Part shown: positions 9,111-18,159 of the stretch, piece by piece
Position numbering within the stretch: the stretch's first letter is position 1
How the letters are laid out: the number at the start of each line of letters is the position of its first letter
NCBI RefSeq assembly: GCF_013283645.1
Contig: NZ_JABEKV010000001.1
Coordinates: 1,542,577 to 1,606,576 of the forward strand
DNA: 64,000 nucleotides
Reading direction: 5' to 3'
Source: Sinorhizobium psoraleae
Lineage (GTDB): Bacteria > Pseudomonadota > Alphaproteobacteria > Rhizobiales > Rhizobiaceae
Position numbers and translations under genes: made by a program
The notes under the pieces: model-generated
Databases searched by the model: none
What the model saw: only the letters and a program-made list of their open reading frames with translations
What the model was told of the DNA's origin: nothing

Positions 9111-9956
9111 TCAAATAACCTCCAGCCGCATCTTCCTCCTCGGCGGCGGAAAGAGTTCATCGAGCTCGGCCAGCTCTTCCGCCGTGAAGTGAATATCCAT
9201 CGCGTCGCGGTTTTCGCGGGCGCGCTCGGCCGAACCGGTCTTCGGGATCGAGATGACGCCCGGGCGGCTTTTGAGGAAGGCGAGCGCCACCTGCGCCGGC
9301 GTCGCCTGATGCGCCTTGGCGATGTGGATCAGGTCGGCGTTGTGAAGCAGCCGGCCCTCGTCGAGCGGCGAATAGGCCATCACCGGCACGCCGCGATCGC
9401 GGCACCAGGGCAGGAGGTCGTATTCGATGCCGCGGCGGGCGAGGTTGTAGAGCACCTGGTTGGCGGCGACATTCCTGCCGTTCGGCACGCTTTCCAGTTC
9501 CTCCATATCGTCGATGTCGAAATTCGAAACGCCCCAGGCGGCGATCTTGCCGCCCGCCTTCAGCGTCTCGAAGGCAGCAACGGTTTCGGCGAGCGGATAG
9601 ACACCGCGCCAATGCAGGAGATAGAGATCGATCCGGTCGGTGCCGAGATATTTTAGGCTGCGTTCGCAGGCGGCGATGGTGCCCGAACGGCTCGCATTGG
9701 AGGGCAGCACCTTGCTGACGAGAAAAACCTCGTCGCGCCGGCCCTTGATCGCCTCGCCGACGATGCGCTCCGCGCCGCCGTCGCCGTACATCTCGGCCGT
9801 GTCGATCAGCGTCATGCCGAGGTCGATGCCGGCTTGCAGGCTGCGGATTTCCGCCGCCGCCTTTATGTGGTTCTCGCCCATGCGCCAGGTGCCCTGGCCA
9901 AGCACAGGAACCTTGCGGCCATCGGGAAAGCTCGTTGTCGGGATCGGATCGTGCAT
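9111..9956 (-). CDS. aldo/keto reductase
   Basis: An NAD(P)H-dependent oxidoreductase with the (beta/alpha)8 fold, 281 residues from the ATG at 9956-9954 ([20 protein letters not shown]). Characteristic segments are [10 protein letters not shown] near the N terminus, [11 protein letters not shown] with the catalytic Asp and Tyr, FLVSKVLPS with the catalytic Lys, LYLLHWRG, and [29 protein letters not shown] is the C-terminal cofactor phosphate-binding region. Substrate cannot be told from sequence. The gene is alone on its strand and ends at the RIME-like repeat. Confidence 0.93.
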   Translation of the reverse strand: MHDPIPTTSFPDGRKVPVLGQGTWRMGENHIKAAAEIRSLQAGIDLGMTLIDTAEMYGDGGAERIVGEAIKGRRDEVFLVSKVLPSNASRSGTIAACERSLKYLGTDRIDLYLLHWRGVYPLAETVAAFETLKAGGKIAAWGVSNFDIDDMEELESVPNGRNVAANQVLYNLARRGIEYDLLPWCRDRGVPVMAYSPLDEGRLLHNADLIHIAKAHQATPAQVALAFLKSRPGVISIPKTGSAERARENRDAMDIHFTAEELAELDELFPPPRRKMRLEVI

Positions 9957-10133
9957 CGGAAATCGCCTTGAAGATTGGTTCGACACTCCAAGATTAAAAT
10001 TCGGTGCAGGAATGTCCATAAGCCGCCGACTCTGCCTCGTTCACGGCGGCCGCACCGCCTGACGATCCAGGCGGTAAAGCGGGCTTCTTCCAACGGTGCG
10101 TCCCGCAGGCGAAAGCCGTGTGCTTCTTTTGCC

Positions 10134-10397
10134 CTAATCCAGCGAAAGCTCGTTGCGGACGGTTCTCACGCCACTCACCGAGCAAGCGATGTCGATCGCG
10201 GTGGCAATCTCCCTGCGGGTGTGAACCCAACCTGCGAGGGTAACTTCGGCGCCGTCGGCCGTGACGAAGACATAGCTCGCGTCGAGCGCGCCCGTCGATG
10301 ACAGTGCTTGGGTGACGGCGGTCTCAATGTCGGGTTCTTCCGATCTTTTCTTCGTTTTCTTCGGAAATACATGGAAGATGTTGGACGTGTCGCTCAT
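10134..10397 (-). CDS. BON-domain protein
   Basis: An 87-residue protein (start MSDTSNIFHVFPKKTKK). The second half, DIETAVTQALSSTGALDASYVF...GAEVTLAGWVHTRRE and GVRTVRNELSL, is a single BON domain, a fold thought to bind phospholipid or other hydrophobic ligands and found in OsmY-like stress proteins. No signal peptide is visible, and the basic N terminus suggests a cytosolic or nucleoid-near location. The ATG at 10397-10395 is taken over the longer reading. Confidence 0.7.
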   Translation of the reverse strand: MSDTSNIFHVFPKKTKKRSEEPDIETAVTQALSSTGALDASYVFVTADGAEVTLAGWVHTRREIATAIDIACSVSGVRTVRNELSLD

Positions 10398-10956
10398 GAG
10401 GTAACTCCCGTGACGCTTCCGGAATGAAACAGGCCTGTGGGAATGGCAGCGTCGGTGCGCTGTCAGGTGCAGACGAGTATGATGACAAATGTCATCGCAG
10501 CCGCGAAACAAATGGCGTCGGATCTCGCCCAGCCGGCCAAAAAGGCGTTCAGAGGAGACATCGACCGCATAGCATCCTCGCGGCCTGCATCGCCTCGCGC
10601 AGCAGACCGACAGGCGTCGGCCGACCTTCGATGATGTGGCGGCCAACGCGAAGCAAAATCATCGCACAATCTGTGATAATCTTGTCTTCGGCTGAAAATC
10701 ATACGCGCGATCACGAAATGCGCAATGAAAAACGGAATAGTCAGAAAGCACGCGAGGCTTAAATGTTTATAAAATATTGTATTTCACGGCACATTTATTT
10801 GGCATATTTCGATAGGCTGAAATAGGATATTATCTTCGACATCAGGTTCGCGCGGCAAACGGAAATGCCAGACCTTGCCGTTGAAAACGCCGCCCCAGGG
10901 ATCGTATCCGCATGCGGCGCGACCATCGTCGTCACTGGCCCGTCGGGAGATGCCGA
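10398..10956. other. gene-poor stretch, possible small membrane peptide
   Basis: No confident gene lies here. On the minus strand a short frame ending at 10463 encodes MSPLNAFLAGWARSDAICF followed by a hydrophobic stretch ending IILVCT. It could be a roughly 32-residue single-span membrane peptide. The support is only the hydrophobic segment. The stretch from about 10740 to 10830 is AT-rich (tttataaaatattgtattt) and probably holds promoters for one or both sides. Confidence 0.3.
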
Positions 10957-11229
10957 ATGAAATCCGTGCTGGACTCCTTCATTGCTGATCTGGAAGTGGC
11001 CGCTCGGGATATCGGGACATTGACGATGGAGCGCAAGGAGAACCTGCTGCACCGAGCCGCCGCGGCGCTCCGGTCAGGGGATCTGGTCCCTGTGGGAGGC
11101 CGAACGTCCGGAAGGCTCCCGTGGAAGCTGATGCAGCTTCGACGAATGGGCGGGAATGCCAGCAACCGGCTGATTGCGTTCAATCTCCGTCGTGCCGCCG
11201 CCTGGCTTCGACATCAGGAGGAGGAATGA
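10957..11229 (+). CDS. conserved hypothetical protein, 90 aa
   Basis: The ATG at 10957 follows a GGGAGATG site. The product MKSVLDSFIADLEVAARDIG... is mostly helical and basic towards the C terminus (LPWKLMQLRRMGG, LRRAAAWLRHQEEE). I do not recognise a domain; short rhizobial hypothetical proteins of this style are frequent near stress genes. It is not clearly part of an operon, with about 220 bases before the cold-shock gene. Confidence 0.5.
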   Translation: MKSVLDSFIADLEVAARDIGTLTMERKENLLHRAAAALRSGDLVPVGGRTSGRLPWKLMQLRRMGGNASNRLIAFNLRRAAAWLRHQEEE

Positions 11230-11447
11230 ATATGCGGATCGGCAGCGGTAACTTCTGCCAAAGGAAAAAATAAAACCGCGGCCTTGCAAGGGACACAATT
11301 GTAATCTACATAAATGAAATCGATATTGATCGACGAGATTTGTTTCTGCGCTGCGGCGCTTCGTCACGAAGATCCTGACAAAATCGGTTTCAATACATCG
11401 CGGAAACGCGGTGTTGTTTGTCCATGAGCGATTGAAAGGATATCAAC

Positions 11448-11657
11448 GTGGCTTCTGGAACAGTAAAGTGGTTCAACAGCACCAAGGGCTTTGGGTTCAT
11501 CCAGCCGGATGATGGCGCTTCCGACGTGTTCGTACACATTTCGGCCGTCGAGCGTGCCGGCCTGTCCACGCTCAAGGACGGTCAGAAGGTGAGCTTCGAG
11601 CTCGCCCAGGATCGCCGCACGGGCAAGACGTCCGCGGAAAACCTGCGCGCCCTTTGA
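11448..11657 (+). CDS. cold-shock domain protein (CspA family)
   Basis: A 69-residue single OB-fold RNA/DNA-binding protein. [20 protein letters not shown] contains RNP1 (KGFGFI) and [13 protein letters not shown] contains RNP2 (VFVHIS). It starts at a GTG with a GAAAGGA site eight bases before it. Members act as RNA chaperones in cold or stationary phase. The 5' region (11230-11447) is long and AT-rich, as is common for csp mRNAs. A terminator hairpin follows at 11763-11788. Confidence 0.95.
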   Translation: MASGTVKWFNSTKGFGFIQPDDGASDVFVHISAVERAGLSTLKDGQKVSFELAQDRRTGKTSAENLRAL

Positions 11658-11762
11658 GTGTGTGCTTGCGATTGTGCTCTATGATCGCGCTCCATGAAAT
11701 TGTCATCTCCCGGTCTTTGACCACGGATGTACTGGCACTGGCCGGTTGAGATGATGAAGAGG

Positions 11763-11788
11763 AAGGTCGGGTTCGCCCGGCCTTTTTT
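11763..11788 (+). terminator. intrinsic terminator after the cold-shock gene
   Basis: Stem aaggtcggg/cccggcctt with a ttcg tetraloop (11763-11784) runs into a T-rich tract (11783-11788). It lies 106 bases after the cold-shock stop codon and only 27 bases before the next start codon, so the small gene downstream would be read only by readthrough or from a promoter inside this gap. Confidence 0.8.
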
Positions 11789-11814
11789 ATTGCCTTCGGA
11801 AAGGAGGAACATTG

Positions 11815-12045
11815 ATGAAGGAAAGCCAGACCAACAGCGTGTTCAAACCGGCCAAGAAAAACCCGTCCGACCGCGCCGATCAGGCTACGATCGCCTCGCG
11901 CGCCATCGTCGAGCAGGAAGCGGCCGCCCGGCACAAGAAGACGGCCCGCCTCAAGCAACTGCGACTGGAAAGGGAAGCCGAAGAGGCGGCGGCAAATCCT
12001 GTTGCCCCGACCAAAGAAAAGCGAAAAGCGCAAAAACGCAAATAG
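11815..12045 (+). CDS. small basic hypothetical protein, 76 aa
   Basis: The ATG at 11815 is preceded by AAGGAGG at 11801-11807. The product MKESQTNSVFKPAKKNPSDR is followed by a long helical, Lys/Arg/Glu/Ala-rich stretch (HKKTARLKQLRLEREAEEAA) and ends KEKRKAQKRK. It has no recognised domain. Composition suggests a nucleic-acid-associated or coiled-coil peptide. It sits 27 bases after a terminator hairpin. Confidence 0.6.
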   Translation: MKESQTNSVFKPAKKNPSDRADQATIASRAIVEQEAAARHKKTARLKQLRLEREAEEAAANPVAPTKEKRKAQKRK

Positions 12046-12071
12046 GTAGCGCGAAAAGAATCTCTGCCGCT

Positions 12072-12800
12072 TCAACGCTGGGCGGCGACGAGAAGCATCA
12101 TCGGCCGGTCGGCCTCTTCCGCGAGATCGGGATTGGCGGCGATCTGCTCGGGCGTCGGCCTCCACTCCTCGACATGGCGGATCGAGAAGCCGGCTTTGAT
12201 CAGCGTGTTCAAAGTGGTGCCGATGGTGCGGTGGTATTTGACGACTCCCTTGGCCAGCCAGTCGGTAACGCGCTCCCCTTCGACCGAATAGCGGTCGAGC
12301 GGCCAGATCCTGCGGCCGTCCGCGTCACTGGACCAGCCCGGATTGGTCGGTGCCATGTAGATCGGATGCTCGATCGTGAAGACGAATTGCGAGCCGGGCA
12401 GGAGGCTTGCATGGATGGTTCGCACGAGCCGGTCGAAATTCTCGATGTAATGGAAGGCGAGCGAGCTGTAGGCGAAATCGAAGCTCGCTTCGGGCAGCAC
12501 AAGATGATCGAGATCTGCAATCCGGTAGTCGATTGCGGCGTCGTCCGTATCCTTTCGCGCCCGCGCGATCATGTTTTCTGAAAGATCCAATCCCAGCACA
12601 TGGGCCGCGCCGCTTTCGCGCGCCCAACGCGCAAACCAACCGAAACCGCAGCCGAGATCGACCACGCGCAAGCCACTCAGGTCCGGCAGCGCGGCCCGAA
12701 TCGCCGGCCATTCGGCGGCGCCGTCGAGACCGTGCACGGACCGTGCGAGCTGGCTGTAGCCCGCGAAAAATTCCGGTTTGTCGTAGATATTTTGTGCCAT
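12072..12800 (-). CDS. class I SAM-dependent methyltransferase
   Basis: A 242-residue protein with motif I VVDLGCGFGWFARWA, then VLGLDLSENMI and the later FDFAYSSLAFHYI and FTIEHPIYM, as in Methyltransf_11-type enzymes. These transfer methyl from S-adenosylmethionine to small molecules. The substrate is unknown. It stands alone, convergent with the small basic protein gene, and starts at ATG 12800-12798. Confidence 0.9.
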   Translation of the reverse strand: MAQNIYDKPEFFAGYSQLARSVHGLDGAAEWPAIRAALPDLSGLRVVDLGCGFGWFARWARESGAAHVLGLDLSENMIARARKDTDDAAIDYRIADLDHLVLPEASFDFAYSSLAFHYIENFDRLVRTIHASLLPGSQFVFTIEHPIYMAPTNPGWSSDADGRRIWPLDRYSVEGERVTDWLAKGVVKYHRTIGTTLNTLIKAGFSIRHVEEWRPTPEQIAANPDLAEEADRPMMLLVAAQR

Positions 12801-12970
12801 TTACGTCTCCACCGATCGCAGATGGACGGGGCGCGTCGTACCCCGAAATAGAGCCCCGTCCGTTGCCGGCGAGGCTGCGAGTTACGCGTGGCGCGCAATG
12901 AGTCGCGCCACCTCGCGTCGCGCCTACGTTTGGCGCCAACTTCCACGAGGCCGGGGCCTTGTCAAGGCGG

Positions 12971-13003
12971 CCGTTGTCGGCGGGACCCTCCCGCCGACAA
13001 CGG
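12971..13003. repeat. perfect 15-bp inverted repeat
   Basis: Arms at 12971-12985 and 12989-13003 are perfectly complementary around a ccc spacer. It lies in the 374-base gap between the divergent methyltransferase and LysE genes. There is no T-tract, so it is not a typical intrinsic terminator; an operator or intergenic repeat is equally possible. Nothing else is recognised in the gap from 12801 to 13174. Confidence 0.6.
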
Positions 13004-13174
13004 TCATCAAATCCGGTTTGTCACCATGACAAGAATTGGCTGGTCTCCGACTTTGCGACAGGTAGATTGACGCAAACTACGCTGGGCCTGATTCCGGCTT
13101 GGGCGGATTGCCACAACGAATCAGCAATATAGGGCGCGTCGCCGCGGCGGCGCCGCGCTTGCAGGAGGAGATGC

Positions 13175-13768
13175 ATGCAATCGGATACGCTGCTGGCGCT
13201 GTTCCTGTTTGCCTTCACGACGTCGATCACGCCGGGTCCGAACAACATGATGCTGTTCGCTTCGGGCGTGAATTTCGGCTTCGTGCGCACCATTCCGCAT
13301 ATGCTCGGCATCGGCGGCGGTTTCTTCGTGCTTCTCATCGCCGTCGGGCTCGGGCTTGGTGCGCTGCTGCACTCGGTGCCGCTCATCTACACCACGCTGA
13401 AATTTGCCGGCGGCGCCTATCTCGTCTGGATCGCCTGGAAGATCGGTACCTCGCGTTCGCTCGGCGAGGGCAAGGCGAGTGCCAGGCCGATGACCTTCCT
13501 GCAGGCGGCCGCCTTCCAATGGGTCAATCCGAAGGCCTGGGTGATGGCAGTCTCTGCCATGGCCACCTATACCAGCAGCGACAGCTATCTTCTGAGCGTA
13601 CTCGTCGTCGGCCTCGTTTTTGCGCTCGTCAACGTGCCGAGCGTTTCGACCTGGGCGGGCTTCGGCTCGGCGCTGCGGCAGTGGCTCTCCGAACCGTCGC
13701 GGCTCAAATGGTTCAACATCACCATGGCCGTGCTGCTCGTCGTCAGCCTCTGGCCGATGCTAAAATAG
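13175..13768 (+). CDS. LysE/RhtB family amino-acid exporter
   Basis: A 197-residue inner-membrane protein starting MQSDTLLALFLFAFTTSITPG after a GGAGGAG site. The early SITPGPNNMMLFASG segment is the family signature, and about six hydrophobic helices follow, including FVLLIAVGLGLGALL. The segment FQWVNPKAWVMAVSAM is also typical. Members export amino acids or related metabolites by proton exchange. Its 3' end overlaps the converging DUF2269 gene by nine bases. Confidence 0.92.
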   Translation: MQSDTLLALFLFAFTTSITPGPNNMMLFASGVNFGFVRTIPHMLGIGGGFFVLLIAVGLGLGALLHSVPLIYTTLKFAGGAYLVWIAWKIGTSRSLGEGKASARPMTFLQAAAFQWVNPKAWVMAVSAMATYTSSDSYLLSVLVVGLVFALVNVPSVSTWAGFGSALRQWLSEPSRLKWFNITMAVLLVVSLWPMLK

Positions 13769-14239
13769 GGTGATGTCGGGCTTCGTCAGCATCAGCCAGA
13801 AAATCGCAATCACCGAAGAAAAGGCGGGAAACCCGCAGGCGAACCAGATGCGATAGAGCCTATCGAAGTCCGCCGGCAGGGGCGTATCCTCGGCGACCGC
13901 CCGCTTTGCCAGATCCCGCAGCCGGAACTGGATCCAGACGACCGGCAGCCAGAAGAGGCCGGTGAGGACGTAAAGTGCAAACGACAGGACGAGCCAACCC
14001 TCCTCATACGGCCAGCCAATCATCCGTGCCAGAATGTATCCGGTAAGCGGCTGCAGGAAGGTGGCGGTCGCGGTGAAGACCGTATCCGCGATGACGACGA
14101 TGCCGGCGACATGGGCGATGATGCGGGGATCGCGTGTGCGTTCGGCCATGACCATGAAAAAGGCGATGCCGATGCCGGTGCCGAAGAGAACCGTGGCGCC
14201 GAGCACATGGAGGAGGCGGAGGAGGTCTTCGAAAGCCAT
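13760..14239 (-). CDS. DUF2269 family integral membrane protein
   Basis: A 159-residue protein (MAFEDLLRLLHVLGATVLFG) with four predicted membrane helices, including GIGIAFFMVMAERT, LVLSFALYVLTGLFWLPVVW and SSVIAIFWLMLTKP. The LLHVLGATVLFGTGI start is typical of DUF2269. Function unknown. Its ATG overlaps the stop codon of the upstream SDR-DoxX gene (ATGA), so the pair is translationally coupled and probably works together at the membrane. Confidence 0.85.
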   Translation of the reverse strand: MAFEDLLRLLHVLGATVLFGTGIGIAFFMVMAERTRDPRIIAHVAGIVVIADTVFTATATFLQPLTGYILARMIGWPYEEGWLVLSFALYVLTGLFWLPVVWIQFRLRDLAKRAVAEDTPLPADFDRLYRIWFACGFPAFSSVIAIFWLMLTKPDITLF

Positions 14240-15522
14240 CAGCGTTCGTCCAGAATGGCAAGCGCCGCGAGCGTCAGCAAGATCGACGGCAGAACCTTGA
14301 CGAGAGGGCCGAGCGGATCGAGCCAGAGCGCCGGTTCGGCAAGCGTCGCAGCATGGAGATAGGCGAGCGTCAGCGAAAGCATGCCGAAAAGCGCGCGCCG
14401 TGCCCAGGGGCGAACGAGAACCGCAAGCCCGAGCGCGATGTCCGCGAGACTGGTCGCAATGGTCGCCGCGGTTGCGATGGGCCCCGGCAGGAAGGCCGCG
14501 AAATGGCTCGTTGCCGCGTCGAAGACGAAGAAAGGCACGAGGCCGGAGAGCAGCCAGAAGAGCGCAAGGGTCGCGACGATCAGCGGCTTCAGCAGATAAA
14601 GGCGCGCGAACCAGAGATCCTGGACGCCCGATGGGGCGGCGGCCAGCGTGTCGGCGGCGCATGACAGGCGTGGCCCGAAATCGTGCGACGGTCCGCTCCC
14701 GATGCCGCCGGACATAACCGTCATCGCGGTGGAGCGGAGCGGCGAGCGCCAGCCGAGCCTGCCTGCCAGATCCGCGAGCCAGGCTATCGGTCGCGCCATG
14801 GCGGGTGAGAGCGCAATCGTCGGAGCGGGAGCGAGGCCGAGCCAGCGGCGATGAACGAGAACGAGTTCCTTCAACGTCAGGCTTTCGCCGCAAGCCAGCG
14901 CAAGGTCGGATCCCGCCGGCAGGCGGCCGGCGACAGCCGCGCTGACAGCGTCGACGACATCGTCGAGTGCAACGGTTGCGACCGAGCTTTCGGCATGGAT
15001 GAGCGGGATCGCGAAAGGCAGGGCGGAAAGGGCCCGCAGCAGCGCGGACCCGCCGTGGGCGTTGCGGCCGATGACCAACGCAGGGCGCAGGATGACAAAG
15101 GGCAGGCCGCTTGCAGCAAGTGCCGTGTCTGCCGTCCGCTTGGTCGCCAGAAAGGCGAGATCGCCACCGGCGCCCGCGGTTTCCGCCGAAATCTGCACGA
15201 CAAGCCGAAGGCGGGCATTACGCCCGGCCTCGTAAAGCGCCAGCATCGCCTTTTCCTGGGTGGCGACGAGATCGTCCGAAAGGCCATCCTGCAGCGCGCC
15301 GGCGCAATTGACGAGCACGTCCTGGCCTTCCAGCACGCCCTGCCAATTTCCGCTCGCCGTCATCTCGGCAAGGTCGGCCTTGATCCAGCGAAGCCCGGGC
15401 ATCTTCGGCGCGGCGCGCGAAGGATCGCGGCCGAGCCCGGTCACCCGGTGGCCGTCATCGACGAGCTTTCTGGCGATAGCGGAGCCGATAAAGCCGGTCG
15501 CGCCAAGAATCAGGATGTTCAT
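14239..15522 (-). CDS. NAD(P)-binding SDR protein fused to a DoxX-like membrane domain
   Basis: A 427-residue protein. MNILILGATGFIGSAIARKL is the Rossmann glycine motif of extended SDR / NAD(P)H-binding proteins; residues 1-300 follow this fold. From about residue 305 to the end it has four hydrophobic helices of the DoxX-like type (LYLLKPLIVATLALFWLLSG, then ATIATSLADIALGLAVLV). The natural fusion of a soluble dinucleotide-binding domain with a DoxX module suggests a membrane-linked redox role. It precedes and overlaps the DUF2269 gene. Confidence 0.88.
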   Translation of the reverse strand: MNILILGATGFIGSAIARKLVDDGHRVTGLGRDPSRAAPKMPGLRWIKADLAEMTASGNWQGVLEGQDVLVNCAGALQDGLSDDLVATQEKAMLALYEAGRNARLRLVVQISAETAGAGGDLAFLATKRTADTALAASGLPFVILRPALVIGRNAHGGSALLRALSALPFAIPLIHAESSVATVALDDVVDAVSAAVAGRLPAGSDLALACGESLTLKELVLVHRRWLGLAPAPTIALSPAMARPIAWLADLAGRLGWRSPLRSTAMTVMSGGIGSGPSHDFGPRLSCAADTLAAAPSGVQDLWFARLYLLKPLIVATLALFWLLSGLVPFFVFDAATSHFAAFLPGPIATAATIATSLADIALGLAVLVRPWARRALFGMLSLTLAYLHAATLAEPALWLDPLGPLVKVLPSILLTLAALAILDER

Positions 15523-15728
15523 AGCGGGACCTTAGCCGAAACCGGTAGGCGCGAAAGTGCCGCTTGCAACCTTACCGTTAACGTCCATGTGCGAATTGGC
15601 GCTTGCGAAACGAAACTGCCCCAGTGATCGTCAGCGACTGGCGGTTGTCCTTGTCAAGGATATTCTCGTCAGGTGCTCGCGACTCTTTTTGAGCCATGCC
15701 AGTCAGAAAGCAACGAATGAGGAGATGA

Positions 15729-16280
15729 ATGGTGCCACCCATTCTCGAAGGACCGAACATCAGGCTCCGGCCGCCTTGTGAAGCGGATATCGAGGCCCGC
15801 CTTCTTTTAGGGAGCGATCCGGCGATCGCCGAAATGTTCGGGGTCAGCAGAGAAGACGTGCGGCCGATAACGAGAGAAAGAGCGGCAGCCTGGGTCCGGA
15901 ATTTGGGTGAGCACCCGCGTGCCTGGATCATTGAGATTCAGGGGATGTGCGCTGGTGAGATCAGGTTGGACCGCGTCGACCAGCATGATCGGCGCGCCTC
16001 GATGGCCATCGGAATATACGACAGCGCCTTGCTCGGGCGTGGGTTTGGCAGCGAGGCCATCGACCTTCTTCTAAGGCATGCCTTTGGTCCGCTGGGGCTT
16101 CATCGAATCGGAATACGTGTGCTCAGCTACAACGAACGGGCGATCAGGGCGTATGAAAAGTCCGGCTTTGTTGTGGAGGGGAGGGAGCGCGAGGCCGCCC
16201 TCGTCAACGGGGCATGGCACGACGACGTGATGATGGGCTTGCTCGACCATGAATTCCTCGGCAAGACTCCCACGGAGTGA
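15729..16280 (+). CDS. GNAT-family N-acetyltransferase (RimJ/RimL-like)
   Basis: A 183-residue protein starting at ATG 15729 after GAGGAG. The pattern MVPPILEGPNIRLRPPCEAD, the later GIYDSALLGRGFGSEAIDLL (acetyl-CoA pyrophosphate loop) and LHRIGIRVLSYNERAIRAYE with KSGFVVEGREREAA are typical of RimJ/RimL-type GNAT enzymes. They acetylate protein N-termini or small amines; the substrate here is unknown. It lies 103 bases before the nitrile hydratase operon on the same strand. Confidence 0.9.
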   Translation: MVPPILEGPNIRLRPPCEADIEARLLLGSDPAIAEMFGVSREDVRPITRERAAAWVRNLGEHPRAWIIEIQGMCAGEIRLDRVDQHDRRASMAIGIYDSALLGRGFGSEAIDLLLRHAFGPLGLHRIGIRVLSYNERAIRAYEKSGFVVEGREREAALVNGAWHDDVMMGLLDHEFLGKTPTE

Positions 16281-16383
16281 TTTTTGCCGTGACGACTTTC
16301 GGTGCCGATCCGCTCAGAAATCGATTCCGATTCCTGCCCTAATACTTTAAAAAGAACAGCGTTTCCGGCAGAGGAGAGGCGGA

Positions 16384-17028
16384 ATGTCAGAGCACCATCA
16401 TGGTCATGGCCACGGTCACGATCATCACCAGCACGACAACCATTTCACCGACATGGAAGCGCGGGTAAAAGCGCTCGAAACGGTGCTGACGGAAAAAGGG
16501 CTGATCGACCCGGCCGCGATCGATGCGATCGTCGAGACCTACGAGACGAAGGTTGGGCCGAGAAACGGTGCGCGCGTCGTAGCCAGGGCCTGGAGCGATC
16601 CGGAGTTTGCCGATTGGCTGAAGCGCGACGCGACGGCGGCGATCGCGAGCCTCGGCTTTACCGGCCGGCAGGGCGAGCACATGCGCGCCGTGTTCAACAC
16701 GCCCGGCACGCACAATCTCGTCGTTTGCACGCTCTGCTCCTGCTATCCCTGGAGCGTGCTCGGCTTGCCGCCGGTATGGTACAAGGCGCCGCCTTATCGT
16801 TCGCGTGCGGTCATCGATCCGCGCGGCGTGCTGGCGGAATTCGGGCTCGAACTCTCGGCGGAGAAGAAGATCCGCGTCTGGGACTCGACGGCGGAACTGC
16901 GCTACCTCGTCGTGCCCGAACGACCGGACGGAACAGAAGGCTTCAGCGAGGAGGAACTGGCCGACTTGGTGACGCGGGACTCGATGATCGGCACAGGGGT
17001 TGCGCTTTCGCCGGAGGCCGCGCGATGA
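16384..17028 (+). CDS. nthA: nitrile hydratase alpha subunit, cobalt type
   Basis: Hydrates nitriles to amides together with the beta subunit. The metal-binding motif [10 protein letters not shown] lies at about residues 114-123. Cys115, Cys118 and Cys120 would be the ligands, and the Thr in CTLCSC indicates the Co(III) rather than the Fe(III) class. The 214-residue length is normal. Unusually, the N terminus is strikingly His-rich ([20 protein letters not shown]), which could hold cobalt or nickel before insertion (an inference). Its stop overlaps the beta-subunit start (ATGA). Confidence 0.95.
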   Translation: MSEHHHGHGHGHDHHQHDNHFTDMEARVKALETVLTEKGLIDPAAIDAIVETYETKVGPRNGARVVARAWSDPEFADWLKRDATAAIASLGFTGRQGEHMRAVFNTPGTHNLVVCTLCSCYPWSVLGLPPVWYKAPPYRSRAVIDPRGVLAEFGLELSAEKKIRVWDSTAELRYLVVPERPDGTEGFSEEELADLVTRDSMIGTGVALSPEAAR

Positions 17029-17684
17029 ACGGGCCGCACGACCTCGGTGGCCAGCACGGCCTTGGGCCGATCGCGCCCGAAAAGGACGAGCCCTGTTTCC
17101 ATGCGGAATGGGAGAAACGGGCGCTCGGTGTGACGCTCTCCTGCGGCGCTTTCGGCGCCTGGACGATCGACGAGAGCCGGCATGCGCGCGAAAGCCTGCC
17201 GCCGGCGACCTATCTTGCGGCGAGCTATTACGAGATCTGGACCCGTGCGCTGGAGACCTTGCTCAAGCGCCACGGCTTCGTGACGCAGGCCGAGCTCGAT
17301 GCCGGCCATATACTCGAGGTGGGGACGGAGCCGAAGAGGGTATTAAAGGCCGAGATGGTAGAGGGCGTGCTCGCCAGGGGCGGCCCCTGCGACAGGCCGG
17401 TCGCGACGCCGCCGCTTTTCTTCGCCGGCGAGAGGGTGCGCACCAAGAATTTCAATCCCGAAACCCACACGCGCCTGCCGCGCTATGCCCGCGCCAAGGT
17501 CGGTGTGGTGGAGGCGGTACAGGGCAGCTTCGTCTTCCCGGATGACAATGCCCATGGCAAGGGCGAGAACCCGCAATGGGTCTATACGGTCGTGTTCGAC
17601 GGCGGCGAGATCTGGGGCGAGGGGGCGGACCCGACGCTGACGGTCTCGATCGATGCCTGGGAGAGTTATCTTGAGCGGGTATAA
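17025..17684 (+). CDS. nthB: nitrile hydratase beta subunit
   Basis: A 219-residue partner of the alpha subunit, starting [16 protein letters not shown] as in other NthB proteins. The N-terminal helical part has [17 protein letters not shown]. The C-terminal SH3-like barrel reads [20 protein letters not shown], then [14 protein letters not shown] and [20 protein letters not shown]. These segments complete the active site at the subunit interface. It overlaps the alpha gene by four bases and the accessory gene by 14 to 32 bases. Confidence 0.95.
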   Translation: MNGPHDLGGQHGLGPIAPEKDEPCFHAEWEKRALGVTLSCGAFGAWTIDESRHARESLPPATYLAASYYEIWTRALETLLKRHGFVTQAELDAGHILEVGTEPKRVLKAEMVEGVLARGGPCDRPVATPPLFFAGERVRTKNFNPETHTRLPRYARAKVGVVEAVQGSFVFPDDNAHGKGENPQWVYTVVFDGGEIWGEGADPTLTVSIDAWESYLERV

Positions 17685-18090
17685 GACCACCTCGTCGGAA
17701 GAGGATGCGGACGGCAAACCGGCGTCCGCTTTTCCTCGTTCGCCGCTGCTCGCCTCGGCCGAACTGCCGAAGTCGGCGGACGGCGATCCGGTCTTTGCCG
17801 AACCCTGGCAGGCGACCGTTTTCGCCATGACCGTCCGGCTGCACGAGCAGGGCGTGTTTTCCTGGGGCGAGTGGGCGGAAACGCTCTCGGCCGAGCTCTA
17901 CAAGCCCGGTCGCAAGGCCGACGCGAGTGACTATTACGATTGCTGGGTCGCCGCGCTTTCCCGCCTGGTAACGGAGCTCTCCATCGCTTCCGGGCGTGAA
18001 CTCGAAGCGCTCACCCGAAGCTGGCAGCGCGCGGCCGAAGCTACGCCGCACGGCAAGCCAATCGTCGTCGAGAACGATCCGCTGAGGTGA
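17671..18090 (+). CDS. nitrile hydratase accessory (activator) protein
   Basis: A small protein related to the N-terminal part of the beta subunit, with SAELPKSADGDPVFAEPWQA and HEQGVFSWGEWAETLSAEL as in nitrile hydratase activators of the Co-type p14K/NhlE class. These form a complex with the apo alpha subunit and deliver cobalt while its ligand cysteines are oxidised. I place the start at TTG 17671 (after GGGAGAG), overlapping the beta gene; an in-frame ATG at 17653 is also possible. Position after alpha and beta is typical. Confidence 0.88.
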   Translation: MSGYKTTSSEEDADGKPASAFPRSPLLASAELPKSADGDPVFAEPWQATVFAMTVRLHEQGVFSWGEWAETLSAELYKPGRKADASDYYDCWVAALSRLVTELSIASGRELEALTRSWQRAAEATPHGKPIVVENDPLR

Positions 18091-18159
18091 ACGTGCCGAC
18101 GCCGGTGAGGTGTCCTTGCCGTCATCCGGCCGCCCGGCAGTGCCGCCACGATGCTCTTC

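Noticed and set aside
16384..17684. Nitrile hydratase subunits considered as nitrile-hydratase-like leader peptides for the YcaO system
   Set aside because: Both subunits are full length with intact metal motif and an accessory protein, and they lie about 6 kb away behind other operons.
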